Below, one piece after another: positions 1 to 5,107 of a stretch of 5,139 nucleotides of DNA (positions are counted from its first letter, which is position 1; every line of letters starts with the position of its first letter). The position numbers were made by a program, and so were the translations under genes. Where the stretch lies: NCBI GenBank assembly GCA_030587505.1, contig JAUQYY010000238.1, forward strand, positions 1 through 5,139. The letters are read 5' to 3'. Below the pieces are notes generated by a model that ran no database searches, was not told the origin of the DNA, and was given only the letters and a program-made list of their open reading frames with translations. This DNA is from Candidatus Sigynarchaeota archaeon. Lineage in GTDB: Archaea; Asgardarchaeota; Jordarchaeia; Jordarchaeales; Jordarchaeaceae.

Positions 1-33
1 GAACTGAAAAATTACCTTTACTCATAATAACAT

Positions 34-48
34 CAGAAAAATATATAT
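34..48 (+). promoter_or_regulatory. Archaeal BRE/TATA promoter of the homocysteine operon
   Basis: A purine-rich CAGAAAA stretch (34-40) runs directly into the alternating ATATATAT (41-48). This looks like a BRE followed by a TATA box. Usual archaeal spacing would put transcription start near 68-74, giving a leader of about 65 nt before the TTG start at 137. The call rests on pattern and position only; alternating AT is common in such DNA. Confidence 0.5.
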
Positions 49-84
49 AGGAGTAATTATAACTTTTCGCATCACAACCATCAT

Positions 85-98
85 TTAACGTACGTTAA
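85..98. promoter_or_regulatory. Perfect 14-bp palindrome, possible operator
   Basis: TTAACGTACGTTAA is identical to its own reverse complement over all 14 bases. It lies downstream of the predicted transcription start and about 25 nt before the SD site, where a dimeric regulator could block the polymerase. As RNA it could fold only a weak five-pair stem with a GUAC loop, so a DNA operator is the more natural reading. No regulator gene adjoins it and no second copy was seen in the window. Confidence 0.45.
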
Positions 99-116
99 GC
101 CACCAAAACCAAATAC

Positions 117-128
117 CCTCTCAGGAGG
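117..128 (+). promoter_or_regulatory. Strong SD site (AGGAGG) that sets the TTG start, in a small potential hairpin
   Basis: AGGAGG at 123-128 sits 8 nt before the TTG at 137 and is the strongest SD match in the window. It justifies a non-ATG start. The preceding CCTC (117-120) can pair with GAGG (125-128) around a TCAG loop, which would partly hide the SD. The stem is only four pairs, so its effect is uncertain. Confidence 0.7.
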
Positions 129-136
129 CAACAAGT

Positions 137-1639
137 TTGACGGAGAGCAACTTGAAAACGTATGAGGAAATAAATGAAAAGATCAAGAGAGGAGACGCAA
201 TAGTCGTAACAGCGGAAGAGATGGTGAAAATAGTAGAAGAGCAAGGCGAAAAAAAGGCCGCGAAAGAAATCGATGTGGTAACAACCGGAACCTTCGGAGC
301 CATGTGTTCAAGCGGAGCCTTTCTAAACTTTGGACACTCAGACCCACCAATAAAAATGGAGCAACTATGGTTAAACGATGTCGAAGCCTACCATGGAAAC
401 GCGGCGGTCGACTGCTACATAGGAGCCACAAAAATGAGCACGCTAAAACCCTTCAAGTACGGCGGAGGCCACGTAATAGAAGACCTGGTGGGTGGAAAGG
501 AGATAACGCTGAGAGCCAGAGCATACGGCACCGACTGCTATCCAAGAACACACCTCGAAACCACCCTAACCATAGACGACCTCAACCAAGCAATCCTGTG
601 CAACCCCAGAAACGCCTACCAAAGGTACAACGCAGCCACCAACGGACGCGACGAAACAATCTACACCTACATGGGAAAACTCCTAGCAAACTACGGAAAC
701 GTCACCTTCTCGGGGTCGGGCTGCCTGAGCCCCCTCTACAACGATCCGGACTACGAGACAATAGGCATAGGAACTAGAATATTTCTGGGCGGCGGAGTCG
801 GATACATAATCGGAGAGGGAACACAACACAATCCCAAAAACCACTTCGGAACCATAATGGTCAAAGGCGACCTTAAACAGATGAGCCCCGAGTACCTGAA
901 GGGAGCCGCCTTCACGAAATATGGCACAACCATGTACGTGGGCCTCGGCATCCCGATACCCATACTAAACGAGGGACTGGCCAAGAAAACAGCCATAAGT
1001 GACGAAGACATAGTCACAGAGGTTGTGGACTACGGAGTGCCGAGAAGGAACAGACCAGTGCTGAGAAAGGTCACCTACAAGGAGCTCAAATCGGGTAGAA
1101 TTGAACTGAACGGAAAAACCGTGAAGGTTTCCCCCCTTTCGAGTCTGAAAACAGCGAGAAAAATAGCTCAGACACTGAAAGAATGGATAGAGGAGGGCAG
1201 ATTCTTCCTAAACAAGCCGGCTGAAACGCTGCCAACAACCACGGAGTTTAAACCGATGAAAATCACAAAGGAGATTCAGTTTGTACGAAGCATAATGATA
1301 CCCGCGATAACGACCACCATCGACACGAGCATCCACGATGTGGCAAAACTGATTGTGGAAAAGAATGTTAACCACATAGTCATAGTGGATAACGATAACA
1401 CTCTGAAAGGGATAGTCACCTCTTTCGATGTCACGCGTGCGGTAGCTAACGATAAGGATAAGCTGGAGGAGATAGTGGTAAGAAGAGTCTACACGGCGAA
1501 ACCAGACGATCCAGTAGATGCGGTGGTTAAAGTGTTGGAAACGCATAAGATTTCCGCACTGCCAGTAATAGACGAAAAAAGAAAGGTTCTGGGAATCGTG
1601 ACAAGCGAGGAAATATCCCAACTACTGGTAAGGTGGTGA
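137..1639 (+). CDS. L-aspartate semialdehyde sulfurtransferase (HcyBio, DUF39/COG1900) with C-terminal CBS pair
   Basis: This 500-residue protein is predicted to insert reduced sulfur into L-aspartate semialdehyde to give homocysteine, the methionine precursor, in the cytoplasm. The DUF39/COG1900 catalytic domain spans about residues 10-370 and has the family hallmark TTGTFGAMCSSGAF (49-62). Cys57 and Cys134 have the same 77-residue spacing as the two cysteines I recall as essential in Methanosarcina MA1821 (Cys54, Cys131). A pair of CBS motifs follows at about 382-440 and 443-500, each with a GIVTS core. The Methanocaldococcus homologue MJ0100 binds S-adenosylmethionine and methylthioadenosine through its CBS pair, so end-product feedback is a reasonable inference here. 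The length matches CBS-bearing family members. The TTG start is supported by AGGAGG 8 nt upstream. The gene overlaps the ferredoxin subunit gene or abuts it by a few bases, as expected for a two-subunit system. Identity is confident; substrate is by homology. Confidence 0.93.
   Translation: MTESNLKTYEEINEKIKRGDAIVVTAEEMVKIVEEQGEKKAAKEIDVVTTGTFGAMCSSGAFLNFGHSDPPIKMEQLWLNDVEAYHGNAAVDCYIGATKMSTLKPFKYGGGHVIEDLVGGKEITLRARAYGTDCYPRTHLETTLTIDDLNQAILCNPRNAYQRYNAATNGRDETIYTYMGKLLANYGNVTFSGSGCLSPLYNDPDYETIGIGTRIFLGGGVGYIIGEGTQHNPKNHFGTIMVKGDLKQMSPEYLKGAAFTKYGTTMYVGLGIPIPILNEGLAKKTAISDEDIVTEVVDYGVPRRNRPVLRKVTYKELKSGRIELNGKTVKVSPLSSLKTARKIAQTLKEWIEEGRFFLNKPAETLPTTTEFKPMKITKEIQFVRSIMIPAITTTIDTSIHDVAKLIVEKNVNHIVIVDNDNTLKGIVTSFDVTRAVANDKDKLEEIVVRRVYTAKPDDPVDAVVKVLETHKISALPVIDEKRKVLGIVTSEEISQLLVRW
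1632..1639 (+). promoter_or_regulatory. Internal SD-like site at the junction of the operon genes
   Basis: GGTGGTGA, one mismatch from GGAGGTGA, spans the last codons and stop of the upstream gene. It lies 5 nt before the TTG at 1645. It therefore argues for that start over the in-frame GTG codons at 1633 and 1636, which have no good SD of their own, and suggests coupled translation of the two subunits. Confidence 0.5.
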
Positions 1640-1644
1640 AAAAA

Positions 1645-2028
1645 TTGAAAATAAGCATAATATTCGACACCAAAAAAGTGGGGGAAGCAATCACCGCGAA
1701 TGTAATCCTAGAAAAGAAGATTCCCTTTAACATTTTAACCGCAAAGATTGACGAGAAGGGCGGCGAAATGCTTATAGAAGCCCCAGACGACAGAGCCCCC
1801 GAGCTAATCGAAGCCTTCAAAGAAAAGGGAGTTATAGTCGAAACACGAAAGTTCGTTGAAATCCTTCCACACAAATGCACACACTGCGGTCAGTGCTACT
1901 CCATCTGCCCAGTAGATGCAATCACGTTCGATGAGAATTACACAATAAGCCTAAACCAGAAAGACTGCATCGGCTGCCTCCAATGCGTTGACAGTTGTCC
2001 ATTCGAAGCCATCGTTAAAGTAAGCTAA
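1645..2028 (+). CDS. NIL-domain 2x[4Fe-4S] ferredoxin, partner of the homocysteine synthase
   Basis: A 127-residue protein from this start, predicted to supply electrons or handle sulfur for the upstream sulfurtransferase; it matches the MA1822 type of Methanosarcina. The NIL domain (about residues 1-72) has the usual alternating beta-alpha pattern and the family-like segment PFNIL. A two-cluster ferredoxin domain follows, with two complete CxxCxxCxxxCP motifs, CTHCGQCYSICP (Cys78, 81, 84, 88) and CIGCLQCVDSCP (Cys108, 111, 114, 118), so both [4Fe-4S] clusters should form. NIL domains also occur on methionine ABC transporter ATPases, where they bind methionine, which hints at amino acid sensing but does not prove it. 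In-frame GTG starts at 1633 and 1636 would add 4 or 3 residues and overlap the upstream gene; TTG 1645 is preferred because of the SD at 1632-1639. Co-transcribed with the upstream gene and followed by a T-tract terminator. Confidence 0.9.
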   Translation: MKISIIFDTKKVGEAITANVILEKKIPFNILTAKIDEKGGEMLIEAPDDRAPELIEAFKEKGVIVETRKFVEILPHKCTHCGQCYSICPVDAITFDENYTISLNQKDCIGCLQCVDSCPFEAIVKVS

Positions 2029-2054
2029 CTCAAAAACTGCACCTCACCCACCTG

Positions 2055-2060
2055 TTTTTT
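2055..2060 (+). terminator. T-tract terminator after the homocysteine operon
   Basis: Six consecutive T within CCTGTTTTTTCTCG, 27 nt after the ferredoxin stop, followed by a further pyrimidine-rich run to about 2075. Archaeal polymerase stops at such U-tracts without needing a hairpin, and none is seen. A new promoter begins about 20 nt downstream, so the next gene is a separate unit. Confidence 0.5.
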
Positions 2061-2080
2061 CTCGATTTCCTTTCCAAGCG

Positions 2081-2097
2081 GGGGGAAGTTTATATAC
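2081..2097 (+). promoter_or_regulatory. Strong BRE/TATA promoter of the coiled-coil gene
   Basis: GGGGGAAG (2081-2088) followed by TTTATATAC (2089-2097) is a near-ideal archaeal BRE plus TATA box, the best in the window. Start of transcription is expected about 25 nt beyond the box centre, near 2116-2121. That is downstream of the TTG at 2110, so translation should begin at the ATG at 2149 instead. Confidence 0.75.
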
Positions 2098-2133
2098 TTC
2101 TGTTACTATTTGAATGAAAAGAAACAGGAAGCA

Positions 2134-2139
2134 GGGGAG
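2134..2139 (+). promoter_or_regulatory. SD site deciding the ATG start at 2149
   Basis: GGGGAG lies 9 nt before the in-frame ATG at 2149. No comparable SD precedes the upstream TTG at 2110. Together with the promoter position this selects the shorter protein. Confidence 0.55.
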
Positions 2140-2148
2140 AACCAATTT

Positions 2149-2832
2149 ATGATTACCGAAGGGGAACAAAAAATAGACTCTGCGATAGAGGCCGCTGGGT
2201 TAATAGACAAGACACTGAAAGAGGTAAGAGATACAATACAAAACATTACAAACCAGCTAAGAGAGAAAGACGAGGAATTAAAACGTTACAGAACCGAAAT
2301 AGAAGAATTGAACAAAAAGATCAACGAACAACAGCAGGAGTTAGAAGCCAAAGACAAGAGCATAAAAGAATTAGAGACGGGAATAAAAGAGAAAGAAGAG
2401 GAAATCGAAGCTCTCACCAAAGACCTAGAAGCGGTTAAGGAGCGAAGCGCAAAAAGAGAGGAAGAAATAAGGAAGATGGAAGAGGAAAACAGGGAAATGA
2501 AAAAAGAGTTGCAGGGGATTCAGGAACAGTTATCAAAAATAAGCAGCATGTATCAGGAGCTTTCAAAACAAAAAGAAGAAGCTATAAATGTTAGAGAACT
2601 CTTGACAATATACGTTACCCTGCTGGAAGAGGTTTTTGCTGGTCTGCCTCACGCTAGGATTCTCTGGCTTCTCCACGGTGCGAGGAACGTCCTAACTCGA
2701 GAGGAACTAACAAAGACGTCGGGATTCCAACCCGCGACTGTTCTCAAGAGCATATACGATCTGCAAAGCGCGAAGCTTGTTGAATACGATATGGACACAC
2801 GAAACGTTAAACTTGTACGAAAACTCTACTGA
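2149..2832 (+). CDS. Coiled-coil protein with C-terminal winged-helix-like domain, function unknown
   Basis: A 227-residue protein of no family I can name. Residues about 15-147 are highly charged (Glu/Lys/Arg/Gln) with heptad-like hydrophobic spacing and no proline, so they should form one long helix and a dimeric coiled coil. Residues about 147-227 change abruptly to a compact domain: helices around ELLTIYVTLLEEV and HARILWLLHG, then LTREELTKTSGF-x(6)-LKSIYDL, which fits a helix-turn-helix, then a strand pair (LVEYDMD, VKLVRKLY) as the wing. No signal peptide, membrane segment or cysteine is visible, so it is probably cytoplasmic. It has its own strong promoter and a T-rich end, so it is monocistronic. 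It could be a DNA-binding or nucleoid/segregation-type protein, or a scaffold; the sequence does not decide. An in-frame TTG at 2110 would add 13 residues but lies before the predicted transcription start. Confidence 0.85.
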   Translation: MITEGEQKIDSAIEAAGLIDKTLKEVRDTIQNITNQLREKDEELKRYRTEIEELNKKINEQQQELEAKDKSIKELETGIKEKEEEIEALTKDLEAVKERSAKREEEIRKMEEENREMKKELQGIQEQLSKISSMYQELSKQKEEAINVRELLTIYVTLLEEVFAGLPHARILWLLHGARNVLTREELTKTSGFQPATVLKSIYDLQSAKLVEYDMDTRNVKLVRKLY

Positions 2833-2888
2833 CCACACCCATAAATAGAGAGGAAAGGTAAAACCCGATAGAACGGCTTGTGTGCATT

Positions 2889-2920
2889 GGAGTGTAGAAT
2901 ACCCCGAATTTTATTTTTCT
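2889..2920 (+). terminator. Probable terminator of the coiled-coil gene
   Basis: TTTTATTTTTCT (2909-2920) is a T-rich run 75 nt after the stop. A weak hairpin, GGAGT (2889-2893) with ACCCC (2901-2905), has one A-C mismatch and lies directly before it. The U-run alone would be enough in archaea; the hairpin may be chance. Confidence 0.4.
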
Positions 2921-2934
2921 ATTAAGTTATTAAA

Positions 2935-2953
2935 ATTTTTATTTAATAAAAAT
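2935..2953. repeat. AT-only inverted repeat, 9-bp arms
   Basis: ATTTTTATT (2935-2943) and AATAAAAAT (2945-2953) are exact reverse complements around a single T. The repeat sits in the most AT-rich part of the 225-bp gap before the acyl-CoA dehydrogenase gene. It may be an operator or an easily melted element, but perfect AT palindromes arise readily in DNA of this composition. Apart from the terminator and weak promoter noted separately, nothing else was found in the gap 2833-3057. Confidence 0.35.
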
Positions 2954-2990
2954 AATGAGAAATTTTCAAATTAAACAATGGGTATATTGC

Positions 2991-3002
2991 GTTTAATTTA
3001 AA
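2991..3002 (+). promoter_or_regulatory. Possible TATA element of the acyl-CoA dehydrogenase gene
   Basis: GTTTAATTTAAA lies 56 nt before the ATG, which would give a leader of roughly 30-40 nt carrying the SD. The match to a TATA box is poor and the region is AT-rich throughout, so the exact element is uncertain. GGTATATTG at 2981-2989 is an alternative. Confidence 0.3.
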
Positions 3003-3045
3003 TCCAAAAACAGAATAATGTACCGAAAAAGTCAAAATTCAATAT

Positions 3046-3050
3046 AGGTG
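3046..3050 (+). promoter_or_regulatory. SD site of the acyl-CoA dehydrogenase gene
   Basis: AGGTG, complementary to the archaeal 16S tail, sits 7 nt before the ATG at 3058 and supports that start. Confidence 0.6.
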
Positions 3051-3057
3051 TGGAAAA

Positions 3058-4584
3058 ATGGAACCCTTTCCTTGGTGGACGGACGAACAAAAAAAGTTCG
3101 CGGAAGAAGTAGAAGCATTTGCCACCGAAAACATGCCGAGAGCCGAAAAAGCTTTCTGGACAAGAAAATTCCCTATGGATATAGTAGAGGAAATGCAAAA
3201 AAAGGGATATTTCGGGGCAGGTGTTCCCAAAAAATATGGCGGATTGGAACTCGGAGCCACAGGATGCTGCATAGCAGCGGAACAACTAGGACGGCTATAC
3301 GCAGTGGGACACGTTTTTGTCGTATCAATGCTAGGCGGCCTGCACCAGTTACTACACTTCGGCACCGAAGAACAAAAAGAAGAGTGGCTAACCAAAATCG
3401 CGAAAGGACAGCTCGGAGCAGTCTGCATAACAGAGCCATTCGCGGGTAGCGACGCGGCATCCGTATGGACCACCGCAAGAAAAGAGGGTGACGAATGGGT
3501 CATCATGGGAAGAAAGAGATTCATCACAGGCGCAGGTCCAGCAGAAAGATACTTCGTGTACGCCAAAACAAGCGATGATCCGGAAGTTATAAGGAAATAC
3601 GGACATCTGACAGCCTTCATCGTGGAGAAAGGAACACCTGGATTTTCCCTAGAAAAGGTTAACGAACTCGTCGGCTTCGACAATGTCCCCAACGCTTACC
3701 TGAACTTTGATGATGTGAGGGTGCCCGACTTTAACAGGATAGGTGATGTTGGTGCCGGCTGGGCCGTTATGATGAGCGGGCTAAACTTTGAGAGGCTTGT
3801 CGCATCCGCCCTCGTTGCGGGCGGACTGGACGACATCATCAGAATGGTGGTCTACTACACTCATAGACGTGTACAGTTCAGACAGCAAATGAACAGGTTT
3901 GTCAACAACCAGTTTAAGATCGCTGATATGATAACCATGAACAAGCTTGCGAGACTCGTAACGTACTACACGGCGATGCTGCTCGACAGCGGTCAAGAGG
4001 CAGCCGTGGAGGCATCCATAGCGAAACTTTTGAACACAGACTACGCCATTCAAACCGGGCTGGAAGCTGTTCAAATAATGGGAGGAGACGGACTCACAAA
4101 GTTCTATCCCGTAGAACGCCTGGTAAGAGAAGGAAAAATCGGCCAGATAGTAGCAGGAACCAACGAGATTCAAAGGCTGATCATATACAGAACAGGAGCA
4201 CTTAAATACATGGACACGCCGTTCCGGCTCCGCATTGATCCCGACCTAGAGGTACCGATACTAAGCCTGGAAGACAGTCCCTGGAAGGGTAAGGAGATAA
4301 CAGAAGAGGTTATGCTCAAAATCCTTGCGGAAGACTACAGGTCTAACCCCGGACTATACATGACCATAGAGGATATACAGAAGGAAACGGGACTCGACAA
4401 GGACAAAATCCTCGAACTCATAACCGCACTCGAAGAAAAGAATCTAGTAGTCACATTCAAAGACCGCCGCGGAAACGTAATAATGGCAAAAGCTAACTAC
4501 GAGGGACTAAGAAAAGCGTATCCACCGGAACACTATCGCTGGTTCCCAGACTGGTTCGACCCCGAAGAACTCGGCTTCTTCTAA
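3058..4584 (+). CDS. Acyl-CoA dehydrogenase with C-terminal winged-helix-like extension
   Basis: This 508-residue flavoprotein is predicted to oxidise an acyl-CoA to its 2,3-enoyl-CoA, passing electrons from FAD to an electron transfer flavoprotein. The N-terminal helical domain covers about residues 8-118. The middle beta domain carries an exact acyl-CoA dehydrogenase signature, CITEPFAGSDAAS (123-135). The C-terminal helical domain (about 232-385) contains GGDGLTKFYPVERLVRE (342-358) and the FAD/dimer segment AGTNEIQRL (366-374). The usual catalytic Glu of YEGT is Ala366 here; Glu245 in NFERLV occupies the position of the catalytic Glu of isovaleryl-CoA and long-chain dehydrogenases. Phe349 replaces the usual acidic residue after GYT. 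Typical family members end near residue 385; here about 115 more residues follow, including a helix-turn-helix-like stretch (about 413-480) and an aromatic tail. The reading frame is continuous. No ETF, thiolase or CoA ligase gene is adjacent, so the substrate is open; a branched or medium acyl-CoA is a guess. Confidence 0.92.
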   Translation: MEPFPWWTDEQKKFAEEVEAFATENMPRAEKAFWTRKFPMDIVEEMQKKGYFGAGVPKKYGGLELGATGCCIAAEQLGRLYAVGHVFVVSMLGGLHQLLHFGTEEQKEEWLTKIAKGQLGAVCITEPFAGSDAASVWTTARKEGDEWVIMGRKRFITGAGPAERYFVYAKTSDDPEVIRKYGHLTAFIVEKGTPGFSLEKVNELVGFDNVPNAYLNFDDVRVPDFNRIGDVGAGWAVMMSGLNFERLVASALVAGGLDDIIRMVVYYTHRRVQFRQQMNRFVNNQFKIADMITMNKLARLVTYYTAMLLDSGQEAAVEASIAKLLNTDYAIQTGLEAVQIMGGDGLTKFYPVERLVREGKIGQIVAGTNEIQRLIIYRTGALKYMDTPFRLRIDPDLEVPILSLEDSPWKGKEITEEVMLKILAEDYRSNPGLYMTIEDIQKETGLDKDKILELITALEEKNLVVTFKDRRGNVIMAKANYEGLRKAYPPEHYRWFPDWFDPEELGFF

Positions 4585-4610
4585 ACACAAAAGGAGAACC
4601 AACCCCCCAA

Positions 4611-4635
4611 TTCTTATCCTACTTTTCATCTTTCC
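4611..4635 (+). terminator. Pyrimidine-rich terminator of the acyl-CoA dehydrogenase gene
   Basis: A T/C-rich run with short T clusters, including CTTTTC and CTTTCC, begins 27 nt after the stop. It is a plausible U-tract terminator with no clear hairpin. Confidence 0.35.
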
Positions 4636-4699
4636 GAAAAATGAGAGACTCTGAAAGGATTTTCAAACGTAAGGGGAGAAAGATTCACTTTGAGTGGAC

Positions 4700-4710
4700 A
4701 AAAAAGAAAA
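4700..4710 (-). terminator. T-tract terminator of the minus-strand Roadblock gene
   Basis: On the minus strand the sequence after the stop reads CCCCTTTTCTTTTTTGTCC: two T runs beginning about 5 nt past the TAA. This is a typical archaeal U-rich terminator, placed to separate the two convergent genes. Confidence 0.5.
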
Positions 4711-4715
4711 GGGGC

Positions 4716-5105
4716 TTAGAACATAGACCCTAGCTGGGCTGCGGCGCGTGAAATATCAACATAAGAGCCTTGGGTGTCCCCCTGCGGTGTTACATACGCC
4801 ATTAAGAGCGCACGGTATCTCGCTGTGGCCATGATGATGTGGCCCATCCCCGAGACGTTTGTCGCGACAAGTCGTTCATCGGTCGCCGAGAGGGTTGAGT
4901 ACTTTATGCCCTGTACGTAGATCGATGGAGCCTTTTCTCTCCATGCGGCTATTAAATTCGGAGCGTCCTGTACCACGTTCCAGTTATTGGTTTGGTACAG
5001 AACCTGTCCGTCAAGAGTTAGTATGGCAATCGCGGTTATGTTAGGGTTTTTCGCCTGGAGATCACGTACTATCGCGTCAAAATTGTATGACAAGGCTTTC
5101 AACAC
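4716..5105 (-). CDS. Roadblock/LC7-type small protein
   Basis: A 129-residue protein with the Roadblock/longin-like order of elements: helix (FDAIVRDLQAKN, 9-20), strand and turn (ITAIAILTLDGQVLYQT, 23-39), helix (APNLIAAWRE, 48-57), strands (YSTLSATDERLVATNV, 69-84, and HIIMATARYRALLMAYV, 89-105), final helix (YVDISRAAAQLGSMF, 115-129). In archaea and bacteria such proteins commonly serve as dimeric partners or regulators of Ras/MglA-like small GTPases, or as scaffold subunits; no GTPase lies in the window. There is no signal peptide or membrane segment. GTG 5105 is the outermost start and has no SD. TTG 5093 (residue 5) is preceded by AGGTG with 9 nt spacing and would give 125 residues starting MSYNFDA; it may be the real start. 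The gene is convergent with the acyl-CoA dehydrogenase gene. Family assignment is by fold-like pattern; specific role unknown. Confidence 0.8.
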   Translation of the reverse strand: MLKALSYNFDAIVRDLQAKNPNITAIAILTLDGQVLYQTNNWNVVQDAPNLIAAWREKAPSIYVQGIKYSTLSATDERLVATNVSGMGHIIMATARYRALLMAYVTPQGDTQGSYVDISRAAAQLGSMF

Positions 5106-5107
5106 CT
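5103..5107 (-). promoter_or_regulatory. Possible SD site for the alternative TTG start of the Roadblock gene
   Basis: On the minus strand AGGTG, the same SD as at the acyl-CoA dehydrogenase gene, lies 9 nt before TTG 5093. If it is used, the GTG at 5105 is part of the SD and not the start. GTTTATAG just upstream (5113-5106) resembles a TATA box but is too close to either start to serve as their promoter. Confidence 0.35.

Noticed and set aside
70..136. Possible SAM or other riboswitch in the homocysteine operon leader
   Set aside because: The leader is short and lacks the paired elements of known methionine-related riboswitches; only the 14-bp palindrome and a four-pair hairpin are present.
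304..777. Plus-strand open frame of 157 codons in another frame of the homocysteine synthase gene
   Set aside because: The product is Arg/Pro/His-rich with no domain, typical of an out-of-frame reading, and the overlapping true gene is certain.
2834..2884. CACAC and GTGTG segments that could close a 50-nt RNA structure after the coiled-coil gene
   Set aside because: Only five pairs with no supporting inner stem; no resemblance to a known RNA or riboswitch.
3039..3692. Long minus-strand open frame of 217 codons opposite the acyl-CoA dehydrogenase gene
   Set aside because: It is the antisense shadow of a well-supported gene; its protein is Ser/Pro/Phe-rich with no recognisable domain.
3769..3775. 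ATGATGA, identical to a box C motif of C/D guide RNAs
   Set aside because: It lies in the coding sequence of the dehydrogenase and no box D (CTGA) was seen at a fitting distance.
4591..4596. AAGGAG just after the acyl-CoA dehydrogenase stop, resembling an SD
   Set aside because: No start codon follows at a workable distance and the downstream region holds no plausible plus-strand gene.
4641..4733. Small plus-strand open frame encoding a 30-residue, very basic peptide (ATG to TAG)
   Set aside because: It has no SD, overlaps the end of the Roadblock gene on the other strand, and its Lys/Arg content follows from the A/G-rich strand of the terminator region.
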